64,000 nucleotides of DNA. Origin: an uncultured Bacteroides sp. GTDB taxonomy: Bacteria; Bacteroidota; Bacteroidia; Bacteroidales; Bacteroidaceae. The position numbers and the translations under genes were made by a program. Position 1 is the first letter of the stretch; the number at the start of each line of letters is the position of its first letter. Shown here piece by piece: positions 45,328-56,192 of the stretch. Below the pieces are notes generated by a model that saw only the letters and a program-made list of their open reading frames with translations, was not told the origin of the DNA and did no database searches. The stretch is from contig NZ_CALDPF010000031.1 in NCBI RefSeq assembly GCF_937912035.1, positions 310,001 to 374,000 of the forward strand, read 5' to 3'.

Positions 45328-45668
45328 AGAAACTGATTATACATATATTTACAATAAGATGTGATTTAACAGTGAAAAAGAATAGGTTTATTGATGTTTT
45401 TTATATATTTGTGCGGTTATAGGAATGAATAATAATATTTTTTGTGTATTCATAGTTTATTTATGTAAACAGAAAGATATGATAACGAAACCTTGAAATG
45501 AAAATAACATTAAATTCACATGTAAAAACATGATTGACATATTTGGGGAGTAGAGTGGCGTGGCATAATTAATTTAATTGCACAATTTTACGATTATACA
45601 AGTATTAGTATCAATATTATACTACCTTCGTACAGTTTAATAATATTCAATAAATTATGTATTCTAGA

Positions 45669-48600
45669 ATGAAAAAAATTAAACGTTTAGGATTTACAGC
45701 GTTATTTGCATTGCCAATACTATGGGTGGCTTGTGAGGATATCGTTCCCGGGGACGACCTGAATGCTCCGGTTATTCTGGAGGGAAGCAGCAGCAATGCT
45801 ACAAGAACTACGGTTACACTGACCGGGAATTTTCAAGGGATAAACAGTAAGGTTAAGGAAATGGGTGTGGTGTATTCAACATCAAGCGGTTTCCCTGAAG
45901 ACAAGTCTAAAACGAAGACGGTGGAAAAGGGAACGGGTAATAGTGTTTCCGTTACACTGGAAAATCTGACTCCTAACGAACAGTATTATTACTACTGGTA
46001 CGTTTCGTCGGGAAAAACCGAAGTGAGAGGTGTTACGGAAATGTTTAAAACAGCATCGACTTCGGCACCTGTATTCAGAGAATCTGTGGTGGACTCGCTG
46101 GATGAAAACGTGATAAGGGTGAAAACCTCTATTCAGGAAGTGGGTAACAACTGCCTGCTGGAATGCGGTCTGGAATACAGAAAGAAAATAGAGGGTGCGA
46201 AATTCATTCCTGTGGAATGTGAAGCATTGCCTACAAACGATACTCTGGGATACTCGGTAATGATTACAGAGCTGGAAGCCGACACCGAGTATGAAATAAG
46301 ACCGTATGCAAAAAGCGCGGACTCGGAGGAAGCCGCAAACGGTACTATGGAAGGATACGGGGAAATAATCACTTCGAGGACACTGGACAAGGTATCGCCG
46401 GTGGTACAGACAAAAGAAGTGCTCAATGTGGGTATCTCGGCCGCTACACTGGTGGGAGTAATTGAAAGTATACCGGTGGAAGGCAGTGAAGTGACAGAAA
46501 AAGGATTCTGTATGAGCAGGGAAAGCAATAACCCTACGGTATATGACTCTACTCTGGTAGTAACAGACGCTACGGAGCTGAAGAAAGACTATCTGTATCA
46601 GCTGACAAATCTGGAATATAACACTACATATTACGTAAGAGCATACGCAAAGAATACGGTAAACGGATCGGAACGTGTGGGATACGGAAGCACAATGCAG
46701 TTCACTACTTCACAGATGGTGGCACCGGAAGTGGAATTCGGATACTGGGATGAGACTAACCAGATGAGACATACGGTAGAGATGACTTCATCATCCGCAA
46801 AATGTTATGCTACACTTAACAATCTGGAAACCAGTGTTCTGAAAGAAAGAGGATTCATCTGGAGTGAGGATAACCGTAACATCGAGCTGGAAGAGGCAAG
46901 GGAAAAAAAGCAGGTAGTGACTGCGGAGGGTACGAATTCCATATATTCTGCAACCATTGAGGGTCTGACTCCGAACAAGTATTATTATATAAGGGCATAC
47001 GCGATTTATCAATCGGGAGATATCACTAATATAGGATACTCAAGTTATGAGTATGTAAACACTTCTTATAAAAAGGATTTTGAATTCAAGGATGTGACTA
47101 TTGATACAGAAGCCGCTACAGCGATATCAATACCTGTCAAGACTGGTATAAATAAGATGGGTGACGGAGAAATTACGGAATACGGATTTATATGGCACTC
47201 AAACTATGACGGTACGCTGGAGAACTGTATAGGATACCAGGCTATAGAAAGTGAGGATGTAAGCGAATTCAGTTATGTGATAGAAAATCTGTCGCCAAAT
47301 ACAAGTTATTATGTGAAAGGATACGCGAAAGTGAAGTTCCAGGATAATGAATATGTATATTATTCGGGTTCGAAGAATCACTATACCAGGTCAATAGCAA
47401 CTCCACGATTCTATGATATTGTGGTAGACCATGACAGCGTCACTACATCGGTTATACCGGTATCGGTGGTAGTGGAAGATTTCGGCGATGGAGAAGTTAA
47501 AGAAGCAGGATTCATATGGGGCGAAAACAGCGAGGTGAAACTGGAAGACTGCAAGGGAAAACAGATAAATGAAGGTACAGACTACAAGAACCTGAAGGCC
47601 AAATTCACAAATCTGGAATTTGACAAGAACCACTACATAAAGGCGTATATGACTATGGAATACAACGGAGAGACAAATACCTATTATTCCGGTTCGAGAA
47701 ATGTATGGACAAAAAATATTCCGTCAATAGGATTCTATCATGTGGAGACTCAATCATCGTACGGATGGATTGCGGTGAAAACGGGTGTGGATATACCTGA
47801 AGGTATGACGGTGAAGGAAAAAGGGTTCTTATGGACGAACAGTGACACTGACTATCCTACAATAGACAAACATGACGGGAAGAGTGTGGTGACTGACGGA
47901 ACGTTGACTCAATTTACAGACACAATCAGGAATCTGAAACCTAACAGCTCATACTCGATTACATCATATCTGAAAGTAGAGTATGACGGAAGGGAAGTAA
48001 TAAAGACAGGAAACATCAGCACAACCAGCACATGGAACATAAATTCTCCTTCGTTCGAACAGTTTACGCAAGTAAGCTCTACAATGAATTCGGTGACTGT
48101 GAAGGGTAAAATAACAGCATCGGATATGGGTACGATTAAGGAAAAAGGATTTATATGGAAGATAGACGACAGCAATGTAAATCTGGAGAACTGCGACGGA
48201 AGAGTGAAGATGGATGCAGGACTGGAAGAAATACAGACCACTATAGAAAACCTGACGCCGAGAATTAATTATTATGTGAAAATGTACACTATATCGGACT
48301 ATGAAGGAGAGGAATTCGTTCACTACGGCGGATACATGTATTGCAGAACTTCGGATCTGATGTTTGAGGTGAAAGAATCGGACGTGAGAAATACAACTGC
48401 TGATATAAAGGTATACGTGACACCTGATGTCTTGCCTAAGGAATATGAAGAAATAGGATATTTCTATACAGATAACAGAGACCAAAGTTTCGAGGAGGTA
48501 ACCAACAAGGTTAAGGTTACACTGACGGATACCAATGAATTCACTATGTCGCTGAGCAACCTTAAAGAACTTACCACTTACTACTGGGGTATGTACATAA

Positions 48601-48698
48601 AACAGAACGGCGTGTACTATGACTACAGGAAATATGAATTCAAGACCAAGAGAAAACCTGATATGGGTGATATAGAATCGCCGGGTATTACTAATTAA
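45669..48698 (+). CDS. Large FN3-like repeat lipoprotein
   Basis: 1009 residues from the ATG at 45669 (an in-frame ATG at 45657 adds four). The lipobox LWVAC gives Cys22. The rest is about nine consecutive repeats of roughly 95-110 residues. Each ends in a pattern such as IENLTPNxxYYVxxYA and begins with VKEKGFIW-like strands, typical of Bacteroidetes fibronectin type III-like modules. It should be an extended surface stalk or adhesin. It starts the 15-kb run of secreted proteins; the next gene is 9 nt away. Confidence 0.78.
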   Translation: MKKIKRLGFTALFALPILWVACEDIVPGDDLNAPVILEGSSSNATRTTVTLTGNFQGINSKVKEMGVVYSTSSGFPEDKSKTKTVEKGTGNSVSVTLENLTPNEQYYYYWYVSSGKTEVRGVTEMFKTASTSAPVFRESVVDSLDENVIRVKTSIQEVGNNCLLECGLEYRKKIEGAKFIPVECEALPTNDTLGYSVMITELEADTEYEIRPYAKSADSEEAANGTMEGYGEIITSRTLDKVSPVVQTKEVLNVGISAATLVGVIESIPVEGSEVTEKGFCMSRESNNPTVYDSTLVVTDATELKKDYLYQLTNLEYNTTYYVRAYAKNTVNGSERVGYGSTMQFTTSQMVAPEVEFGYWDETNQMRHTVEMTSSSAKCYATLNNLETSVLKERGFIWSEDNRNIELEEAREKKQVVTAEGTNSIYSATIEGLTPNKYYYIRAYAIYQSGDITNIGYSSYEYVNTSYKKDFEFKDVTIDTEAATAISIPVKTGINKMGDGEITEYGFIWHSNYDGTLENCIGYQAIESEDVSEFSYVIENLSPNTSYYVKGYAKVKFQDNEYVYYSGSKNHYTRSIATPRFYDIVVDHDSVTTSVIPVSVVVEDFGDGEVKEAGFIWGENSEVKLEDCKGKQINEGTDYKNLKAKFTNLEFDKNHYIKAYMTMEYNGETNTYYSGSRNVWTKNIPSIGFYHVETQSSYGWIAVKTGVDIPEGMTVKEKGFLWTNSDTDYPTIDKHDGKSVVTDGTLTQFTDTIRNLKPNSSYSITSYLKVEYDGREVIKTGNISTTSTWNINSPSFEQFTQVSSTMNSVTVKGKITASDMGTIKEKGFIWKIDDSNVNLENCDGRVKMDAGLEEIQTTIENLTPRINYYVKMYTISDYEGEEFVHYGGYMYCRTSDLMFEVKESDVRNTTADIKVYVTPDVLPKEYEEIGYFYTDNRDQSFEEVTNKVKVTLTDTNEFTMSLSNLKELTTYYWGMYIKQNGVYYDYRKYEFKTKRKPDMGDIESPGITN

Positions 48699-48707
48699 AC
48701 GTGAGAT

Positions 48708-50849
48708 ATGAAAAAGATTTGTTATTTACATATAGCGGCTCTGGCAGCTGTAATGGGCTGTCTGAGTAGCGGATGCCAGGACGAGTTTACGGCAGAATAC
48801 GATATGGCGGAAACAGACGGGAAAGGAGAAAATGACGGATCGCGTACGCAACTGACAGAGAAAATCCTGACAGGCATAACTGCCGGAAACCTCTCTACCC
48901 TACTGACAGACGATGAGAAAGCAACTGTACAGAGACTGGTGCTGGACGGGGAACTGTGCGGAGCTGACATTCTGTTTATCAAAACCGGAATGCCGGCACT
49001 GGTGGAACTGGATATGGCCAAAGTGACTTTCAAGGTAATGGGTACGGACAGTGACTATTATGCAACAGACACAAACGGAAATTTCACTCATAAACTGGAA
49101 ACGGAAAATGTGATAGGAAACAGGATGTTCTATGAAAATATAAACCTTAAGAAGATAGTGATACCGGATTGTGTGACAGAGATTATGAATGAAGCCTTCT
49201 ACAGATGTGAAAATCTTAATGAGGTGGTGCTGCCGTATAAGTTAAAGAAAATCGGTACCTATGCTTTCTGCCGGTGTACTAACCTGAAAAATGTGGAATT
49301 TAATCCTTACCTGAAGGAAATAGACAGATATGCCTTCGACACAAGCGGACTGAAATCGGTGCATATACCGAAAAACGTCCAGTTTGTATGGTACTATGCT
49401 TTCAGCACTATTGACAGTCTGGAGTCGGTGGTGATTGACAACGGAAACGCAATGACCGGAGAGTATATCTTCTACAACTGCAAAAATCTGAAAAGAGTAC
49501 AGCTGGATGACGAAATGGAAACCATTCCTAAATACTTCATGCAGAGCTGTAAGAGCCTGGAGGAGATAACTTTGCCAGCCAAACTAAAAACAATTGAAAG
49601 CGAAGCCTTCACGAATACATCGCTGAGAAAGATTACGATTCCGAAAGAGGTAATAAATGTGAGACAGAATGCTTTCAGCTCGAATGACAGCCTGAGGGAG
49701 GTGATATTCATGTCGGAAAAAACTGATCTGGAGAGTGGTGTCTTTTCTCAATGCAGAACATTGGAAAAAATCAATCTGCCTAATATTGATGAGATTCCAA
49801 ACTATATGTTCAGGTGGTGTTATAAACTGAAGAATATTACTATACCCGAAACTGTGAAAAGAATCGGTCTATATGCATTTGAGAATACCGCTTTAACGGA
49901 ATTCACAATTAATCCGGCTGTAACTACTCTAGAGGAAGGCTGTCTGGCAAATACCGACCTGAGAACTCTGACAGTGCCGGAGACTGTGACTTCTGTAGGA
50001 AGAAACATACTTGACAGGTGTAGCGATCTGGAGAATGTATACTGGAACTCGGGATGTGACGTAACAACATCATTAGGATATAACAATGCTTTCCTGTTTC
50101 TGAACTCAAAAAACGGATCGACAGTAAAGTGGGAAAGATATATAAAAAACGTGGTGATAGACGGAATGGCCGAAAAGGTGGAATGCAGTAACGATGCTTC
50201 CTTCAGATCTTTCGGATGTCCGCAAGACATAACAGTAAAGAAAGTTGAATTTACGAAATATTTCTCTGGCAGGACTTCTGTGAACAGTAGGGGTAACTGG
50301 TATACAATCAGTCTGCCTTTCAAACCTACAAAGATTATGACTGAAGACGGAAGAATACTGGCTCCATTCGGAAGCAGTATGGAAACGGAGGATACAAAAC
50401 CTTTCTGGCTGAGAACCGCATCGGAAGAGGGATTTGTGAACGCAACGGATATAGAAGCCTATACACCGTATATTATATGTATGCCAAATGACCCTGATTA
50501 TTATCTGCCGGAGTACAATATAAGCGGAGATGTGACATTCATAGGTGAAAACATTACAATGAAAGCTACTCCGGAGGTGATACAGGGTATTGAAGGTCCG
50601 GGATATAAATTTTATCCGGCTTTGGAATATATTGCTCCAACCGAAAACATTTTCACTGTCGGAACTTGGGGAAGTGATAACTTTATAAATAATTATGAAG
50701 TGAGACCTTTTGGCGCATATATGGTGGTGGAAAATCAAGGCAATGGAGAAACAGAGGCTGTTGACATGACCAGTGCAGGAAAAGCAAGCAGAACCGCTAT
50801 GATGTATGAGAAAAAGCCGGGGGTTCCGCATATCAGCGATATGAAATAA
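48708..50849 (+). CDS. BspA-like leucine-rich repeat lipoprotein
   Basis: 713 residues, lipobox around C18 or C23. After a spacer, residues about 120-470 form LRR_5/BspA repeats (LKKIVIPDCVTEIMNEAFYRCENLNEVVLP and variants of about 23 residues). A C-terminal domain (about 530-690) contains ISLPFKPTKI, APFGS, FWLR and EAYTPYIICMPNDPDYYLPEYN. The same C-terminal block is in the next protein, so the two are paralogues. BspA-like repeats commonly bind host or bacterial surface ligands; here the target is unknown. Confidence 0.82.
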   Translation: MKKICYLHIAALAAVMGCLSSGCQDEFTAEYDMAETDGKGENDGSRTQLTEKILTGITAGNLSTLLTDDEKATVQRLVLDGELCGADILFIKTGMPALVELDMAKVTFKVMGTDSDYYATDTNGNFTHKLETENVIGNRMFYENINLKKIVIPDCVTEIMNEAFYRCENLNEVVLPYKLKKIGTYAFCRCTNLKNVEFNPYLKEIDRYAFDTSGLKSVHIPKNVQFVWYYAFSTIDSLESVVIDNGNAMTGEYIFYNCKNLKRVQLDDEMETIPKYFMQSCKSLEEITLPAKLKTIESEAFTNTSLRKITIPKEVINVRQNAFSSNDSLREVIFMSEKTDLESGVFSQCRTLEKINLPNIDEIPNYMFRWCYKLKNITIPETVKRIGLYAFENTALTEFTINPAVTTLEEGCLANTDLRTLTVPETVTSVGRNILDRCSDLENVYWNSGCDVTTSLGYNNAFLFLNSKNGSTVKWERYIKNVVIDGMAEKVECSNDASFRSFGCPQDITVKKVEFTKYFSGRTSVNSRGNWYTISLPFKPTKIMTEDGRILAPFGSSMETEDTKPFWLRTASEEGFVNATDIEAYTPYIICMPNDPDYYLPEYNISGDVTFIGENITMKATPEVIQGIEGPGYKFYPALEYIAPTENIFTVGTWGSDNFINNYEVRPFGAYMVVENQGNGETEAVDMTSAGKASRTAMMYEKKPGVPHISDMK

Positions 50850-50880
50850 TTGTTTGTGACACTAATACAGAATGTTTATT

Positions 50881-52992
50881 ATGAAGTATAATACAAAATA
50901 TCCGGTTTGGGGCATAATGATGCTTGCCTGTTGTATGGCAGCATGTACTGAAAGCCAGGAACTGGCTTATGGGGAACAGGAACAGAACAACCAGAACGGC
51001 TCGAGAACGGAACTGGTGGAGAAGACTGTGACACTGACAGACACTGAAGGACTGGAAAGTCAGATAGGCTCTGAAAGAATTGAACTCCAGAAACTGACAG
51101 TGAATGGAGAGATGGATGCTTTCGACATTGAATTCCTGAAGAATGAACTGCCGCTACTGACTATATTGGATCTGAAAGGGGCGACACTGGAAAACAATAC
51201 CATTCCGGAGTCATTTTTCAGTGACAACAATATGCTGGAAGAGGTGACTGTGCCTGACAATCTGGTGACTATTGACGCTAATGCTTTCAAGAATTGTAAG
51301 GCACTGAGAAAGGTGGTAATGAATGAAGGACTTACTACCATTAACAGCTATGCTTTCATGGACTGCATAAATCTTAAAGAGGTGAATCTGCCTGAGAGCC
51401 TGGTGACACTGGGAAGCGAATGTTTCTCTAGGGCTGGACTTGACAGCATAACACTGGGAAATTCAATAAAGACAATAGGCAGTTATGTTTTTTCTGAATC
51501 AGAACTGGTTTATGTGGATTTCAAATGCAATAATGTACAATCGTTTGGATACAAAATTTTCAGAGACTGTGAAAAACTGGACAGCATAACACTACATGAA
51601 GGAATGAGAACCATTCCGACCGAGTTTCTTTACAACTGTACGAAACTAAAAGGAATAAAGATCCCAAGTACAGTCACAGAGATAGGGAACAGAGCTTTTT
51701 ACAATACCGGCATAAAAGAAGTAACTATCAACACCGGGATAACCATAATAAGACCGAGCGTTTTCGGTGAATGCAAAAACCTGAAAAAAGCGGTTATCAA
51801 CTCAGTGCCGGAAACGTGGGAGAATTATATATTCAGCGGTTGCACCGCACTGGAGGATGTGACACTGAACAATGGTATTACGGTAATTCCTTATAGTACT
51901 TTCTATGGATGCAAAAATCTGAAATCAATTGACTTGCCGGACAATATCAAAAAGATTGGAGTAAATGCTTTTAATGGTTCAGGACTGAAAAGTATCGACC
52001 TGAAAAATGTACAGGAACTGGGAGAAGATTCTTTCTGTGATACTGACTTAAAAAATGTAACCGTACCAGAAAGCCTTACGCTGATAGGAAGCAACGTGTT
52101 TTCAGCTTGCGACAGTCTGGAATATGTGGTTTGGAAATCGGGAGCAAATATTCCAAGACTGTATTACAGCAACAGTAGATCTACCCTACTCTTTGTTGAT
52201 ACACAAAACGGAGTGACACCCGCTATTGACGATGAGATGAAAGGCAGGGCCATTATAGACAATCATATCGACTCGCTGTATATCGATATATCAAATAACA
52301 GCTCAGGAAATGTATTTAACTGTCCCAGACAGATTACATACAAGAAAATAGTGTTCAGAAAGGACTTCAGCAGGGCTTACAACGAAATTACAGAACCCGG
52401 GAAGGCGACCTGCTGGAAAACTATAACTCTGCCAGTAGTGCCGACAAAAATAGTAACTGTGGAAACAGAAGCAAAAGTGCTGGCTCCTTTCAATACTGAT
52501 ATGGCGACCGACTATTGCCCGTTCTGGCTGAGAAGACTTACGGCAAACGGATTTGAAAATACTGTGAACTTTGAGGCTTACAAGCCGTTTATAATCAGTA
52601 TGCCATATAACCCGAATATGTATCTGCCGGAATATAACGTAGACTCGTATGTGGACTTCATTGCGGAAAACGGAACTTTGGAACCTACTCCTGTAACTAC
52701 TGTACCGGACGAGGGAGCGGGACTCAGATTCCATGCCAACTATACAAAACTAAATCCGGACGGACTGAAATATGTGCTTAACGCCGAAGATCAGTTTGAA
52801 GGATATTATGGAAGTAGTTTCATAAGATCTTTATACGATGTCTATCCGTTCGAAGCTTATATCACAACAAGTGGTAATGCAGGAACAAACGAACTGAGAA
52901 TGGACGATATATTCGGTAAAGGCTCTAAACCGGCTTCCAGAACCGCTAAAACAAGAAACAATACCGGTAAACCGCAAATAGATGATTTATAA
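50881..52992 (+). CDS. BspA-like leucine-rich repeat lipoprotein (paralogue)
   Basis: 703 residues from the ATG at 50881 (50872 is also in frame). Lipobox in MAAC (Cys22) or LACC. LRR_5 repeats run from about 85 to 445 (LEEVTVPDNLVTIDANAFKNCKALRKV and so on). The same C-terminal domain as its neighbour follows (ITLPVVPTKI, APFNTDM, FWLRR, EAYKPFIISMPYNPNMYLPEYN). It is a tandem duplicate that has diverged strongly in the repeats. It ends 22 nt before the next start. Confidence 0.82.
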   Translation: MKYNTKYPVWGIMMLACCMAACTESQELAYGEQEQNNQNGSRTELVEKTVTLTDTEGLESQIGSERIELQKLTVNGEMDAFDIEFLKNELPLLTILDLKGATLENNTIPESFFSDNNMLEEVTVPDNLVTIDANAFKNCKALRKVVMNEGLTTINSYAFMDCINLKEVNLPESLVTLGSECFSRAGLDSITLGNSIKTIGSYVFSESELVYVDFKCNNVQSFGYKIFRDCEKLDSITLHEGMRTIPTEFLYNCTKLKGIKIPSTVTEIGNRAFYNTGIKEVTINTGITIIRPSVFGECKNLKKAVINSVPETWENYIFSGCTALEDVTLNNGITVIPYSTFYGCKNLKSIDLPDNIKKIGVNAFNGSGLKSIDLKNVQELGEDSFCDTDLKNVTVPESLTLIGSNVFSACDSLEYVVWKSGANIPRLYYSNSRSTLLFVDTQNGVTPAIDDEMKGRAIIDNHIDSLYIDISNNSSGNVFNCPRQITYKKIVFRKDFSRAYNEITEPGKATCWKTITLPVVPTKIVTVETEAKVLAPFNTDMATDYCPFWLRRLTANGFENTVNFEAYKPFIISMPYNPNMYLPEYNVDSYVDFIAENGTLEPTPVTTVPDEGAGLRFHANYTKLNPDGLKYVLNAEDQFEGYYGSSFIRSLYDVYPFEAYITTSGNAGTNELRMDDIFGKGSKPASRTAKTRNNTGKPQIDDL

Positions 52993-53014
52993 TAACTTTT
53001 ATTCCAATAAGATT

Positions 53015-53863
53015 ATGAAATACAGATTTTTACTGATAATGATAATGGCTGTGTGCGCGCTGGGAATGGTTAGGGCACAAGAGGTGAAAATTGTGAACTT
53101 CCAGAGACTGGACAGAGACCTGCTGGCAAGAACACAACAGAGAAATGACTTGAACGGAACTCCTTGTGCTGTACTGAGAGTGTCGGTGCCAAACGCCAGA
53201 GAATATTCTTTCCAGGGAAATATCATAGGCGACGTGATATACAAAATGGGAGAAGCAATAGTATATATGACCGAGGGGTCGAGAAACATTACTATCAGCA
53301 GTGACAAATTCGGATCGATGAAGTATGAATTCGATTCGCAGCTGGAAAAACAGGTGGTGTATAAACTGACTATGAAACTTATACAGAATGATGCCAACAA
53401 GACGAGAACGCTGTTGATGCCGGTGGCAGGTATCGGAGCGCCAATGTCGTATGGTGCAATGATAGGTGTAGTGAAGAAATGGGGTGTTTATGCCAAAGTG
53501 AAAACTAACCTGGGCAGTAATGATTACGAACTGGATTCTTCGTCGGCAGGTCTGGATGAGGAAGGCAACAGTGTATGGTTCGGTTCGGGTACGGAAAGCT
53601 ACAGAATGTCGTTCACCGGTGGTCTGATGTTCAGAATGATTCTTCCACTCTATCTGTATGTGGGTGGCGGATACGGATACAAGACACTGAAATGGAGAAC
53701 TGCAGATGACAAATGGGCAAGAATAACAGACAAATCGTTTGCCGGAGCTGAAGCTGAACTGGGACTTATATGGAGAATAAAGAATGTGGCTCTCAGTGCA
53801 GGCGCACAAAGCGTGAACTTCAAGCATTTTGAAGGTACTGTGGGTCTTGGTATCATGTTCTGA
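53015..53863 (+). CDS. Secreted protein with predicted outer-membrane beta-barrel
   Basis: 282 residues from the ATG at 53015; the frame is open from 52982, but the extra residues precede a clean signal peptide ending VRAQ. An N-terminal small beta domain (about 25-115), with REYSFQGNIIGDVIYKMGEAIVYMTEGSRNITI, looks like a PEGA-type module. The rest has alternating aromatic strands (MFRMILPLYLYVGGGYGYKTLKW) ending in GTVGLGIMF, a barrel-like C-terminal strand. Family not recognised. It is the first of four closely spaced genes, 17 nt before the next. Confidence 0.6.
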   Translation: MKYRFLLIMIMAVCALGMVRAQEVKIVNFQRLDRDLLARTQQRNDLNGTPCAVLRVSVPNAREYSFQGNIIGDVIYKMGEAIVYMTEGSRNITISSDKFGSMKYEFDSQLEKQVVYKLTMKLIQNDANKTRTLLMPVAGIGAPMSYGAMIGVVKKWGVYAKVKTNLGSNDYELDSSSAGLDEEGNSVWFGSGTESYRMSFTGGLMFRMILPLYLYVGGGYGYKTLKWRTADDKWARITDKSFAGAEAELGLIWRIKNVALSAGAQSVNFKHFEGTVGLGIMF

Positions 53864-53880
53864 TTAAATAAACTACTGAT

Positions 53881-54999
53881 ATGAACAGAAAGTTCTATAG
53901 ATATCTGCTGACAACATGTGTGGTTGCAATTACACTTTGCAACCATGTATGGGGTCAGGAGACTATGAGGTTCAACAATAAAAGGCTGGAAGCAATTGTA
54001 ACTGCACTGGACGACGCGAATGCCAGAAGGGATGTGGACAGACTGAAAAAGAAGGTCTACGTGAGCAGAGACAACAACGGTATGGTGAATGCCGCAGGAA
54101 TACAGCTGTTTGACAAGAAGGTGCTGAACGGAATGGACGCACAGAACAGAATAATGTGTGAGTTCGTGGAAAGGTATCTGCTGGAACTGCTGGTGACAAG
54201 AATGCCGGGAACTTGCATGAAACTGCAGGAAGACAGAGTGAAGATTTTCCCCGGTGCCGACAATGATGAGAGACAGAGGAACCTGATTGTGGAAGCATTG
54301 AACAAATGTGACGACAATACGGGAATGAACATTGAGACCGTAAAGAATAATGGAAAGGTGACCATAAACAACAGTCAAGGTAAGGAATTGCTGGGACTGG
54401 AATTCACTATGGGATATGAACTGATGACGGGAATGACGAAGATTGAGGCGGAAAACGCGCTTTATGACAATCTGATGTATTTCTGCGCCAACAACAATAA
54501 TGGAAACAGCACGAAGGTGGATGATAAGGCTCTGGAGAAATATAAGGGCAACATCATGAAAACCGCTGACAACAGGCTGGAAGATAAGGATTTGTTCGGG
54601 ATGAAATACTACAGACGAAACGGAAAGACGCTGAAGCCTCTGTATGACAATATGTATCCGGTAGAATCGGCCTTTACGCTGATGAACGGTGCGTATAACG
54701 AAAATGACGTGATAGCCGAGGTTACTGTAAATATGTATGGTAACAGGAAAAAAGAATTCGAAATTCCTGTGAGGTTTCTGACAGACTTCTTCAAATACAA
54801 CGGATGCGAACTTTATACGGGTATAAAGAAAGTGGACGAAGGAATGATAGAAGGGGCAATGGTGGCCAGCAACAGGATTATGAACTATAATCATATTGTT
54901 GAGTTTGAAATGAGCAGAAGTATCTTCCACAACAGGAAGAACAGACTGAAAGTGACTCTTTACGGATATGTTCCTATGCACAACGTTAAACTGTTATAA
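53881..54999 (+). CDS. Secreted protein of unknown function
   Basis: 372 residues with a signal peptide cleaved near HVWGQ. It is soluble and mixed alpha/beta, without lipobox or transmembrane segments. An N-terminal helical region (NNKRLEAIVTALDDANARRDVDRLKKKVYV) is followed by FVERYLLELLVTRMPG, which resembles a segment in the protein at 56.2 kb. I know no family. The stop overlaps the next start (TAATG), so the two are probably translated together. Confidence 0.6.
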   Translation: MNRKFYRYLLTTCVVAITLCNHVWGQETMRFNNKRLEAIVTALDDANARRDVDRLKKKVYVSRDNNGMVNAAGIQLFDKKVLNGMDAQNRIMCEFVERYLLELLVTRMPGTCMKLQEDRVKIFPGADNDERQRNLIVEALNKCDDNTGMNIETVKNNGKVTINNSQGKELLGLEFTMGYELMTGMTKIEAENALYDNLMYFCANNNNGNSTKVDDKALEKYKGNIMKTADNRLEDKDLFGMKYYRRNGKTLKPLYDNMYPVESAFTLMNGAYNENDVIAEVTVNMYGNRKKEFEIPVRFLTDFFKYNGCELYTGIKKVDEGMIEGAMVASNRIMNYNHIVEFEMSRSIFHNRKNRLKVTLYGYVPMHNVKLL

Positions 55000-56159
55000 T
55001 GGATATAGATATGAAAAGAAAAGATTTATTGTTTTGGATGATTGTGGGAGGATGCTTCTTCCCTACTCTGGCTTCGGCTCAAGATTCGGACGATGAGGAA
55101 GCCAGGAAAAAAGCGGAAATCAATGAAATAAAACTGAGCGAAAATACTATCTATGCTGATGTTGTAGAAATGGTGACTGACGATAATGAAGCTGTATCGC
55201 TGGCACAACAGAAGTCTATGAACATGCTGCAGATGCATGTGATAGAAATGTTCGCCAAAAGAATGAAAATGCCACCGGAAGATGTGCAGGAGATCTGGGA
55301 TGTGATAGACGACAAATGCCAGAACATCGTGGTGAAGAAAGGTGACCTGTTCAGGGTGTTCACATATATAGTAAAGGATGCCGTAGGTCTGGGTAGAAAA
55401 AAACCTAAGAAGGGGGAAGTGGAGAAATATCTTACTCCAACGGAAGAAAAGGACCTGGCAGACGCACAGAAGACTCTTGCTGACATGGAGAAGGAAGTGA
55501 AACAGGAAGAAGATTCGATGAAAATGGTGGCAGAGGTTATTCCGCCTGCTGTGGTAGAACCTGTAGCAGCGATTCCGCCTGCTGAGGTGCCTGCTGAAAC
55601 ACCGGTTAAAGAAACTCCGATTAAAGAAGCTCCGGTTAAAGAAGCGGTAACAGCTGAGGTACCTGTAGAGAAGGTAGAGGCTGAAAAAGTGGAAGAGGCT
55701 CCTAAAACAGTGACTGTACCGGTTATTTCCGAGACTCCGAAACCGGTAGTGGCTGAAACTCCAAAGCCGGTAGTAACCGAGACACCTAAACCGGTGGTAG
55801 CAGAGACTCCAAAACCGGCAGTAACCGAAACTCCGAAACCGGTAGAAGCGCCTGCAGTGGCTGAAACCCAGAGCGTGCCTGAACTGGCAAGGATGCTTAT
55901 GACACAAGGGGACATGAAATCACTCCTGCAATATCTTAAGGCTGAAAAAGATAAGCATACGCTGATGTACGGCAATATCAAGAATATGATATATAAGGAC
56001 AAGTGTTATGTCGTGATTGTGAACAAATATACACAAAAGATTGAAACTGTACTGGGTAAGGGATTAGACGAGAGAATGAACTACAAGACTATGAAGACTG
56101 ACGACCTGGACAATTATACAGGAAGTGGATTTTCTGCCGTTCTTGTGCAAGAGTATTAA
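54999..56159 (+). CDS. Secreted protein with Pro-Lys-Val-Thr repeat linker
   Basis: 386 residues from the overlapping ATG at 54999; ATG at 55011 is an alternative. The signal peptide is near SASAQ. A helical N-terminal domain (about 30-175) with LQMHVIEMFAKRM is followed by a low-complexity linker (about 190-290) containing five ETPKPV-like units, then a C-terminal alpha/beta domain (about 300-386). The linker looks like a periplasm-spanning, TonB-like proline stalk. Function unknown; it probably forms a complex with its neighbours. Confidence 0.6.
   Translation: MDIDMKRKDLLFWMIVGGCFFPTLASAQDSDDEEARKKAEINEIKLSENTIYADVVEMVTDDNEAVSLAQQKSMNMLQMHVIEMFAKRMKMPPEDVQEIWDVIDDKCQNIVVKKGDLFRVFTYIVKDAVGLGRKKPKKGEVEKYLTPTEEKDLADAQKTLADMEKEVKQEEDSMKMVAEVIPPAVVEPVAAIPPAEVPAETPVKETPIKEAPVKEAVTAEVPVEKVEAEKVEEAPKTVTVPVISETPKPVVAETPKPVVTETPKPVVAETPKPAVTETPKPVEAPAVAETQSVPELARMLMTQGDMKSLLQYLKAEKDKHTLMYGNIKNMIYKDKCYVVIVNKYTQKIETVLGKGLDERMNYKTMKTDDLDNYTGSGFSAVLVQEY
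55728..55853 (+). repeat. Tandem ETPKPV-encoding repeat
   Basis: Imperfect units of 24 nt (ETPKPVVA/ETPKPVVT alternating) repeat about five times. This would allow length variation of the stalk by recombination. Confidence 0.75.
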
Positions 56160-56192
56160 TATGATTTTTTAGAAAAACATTTTATTTATTAT

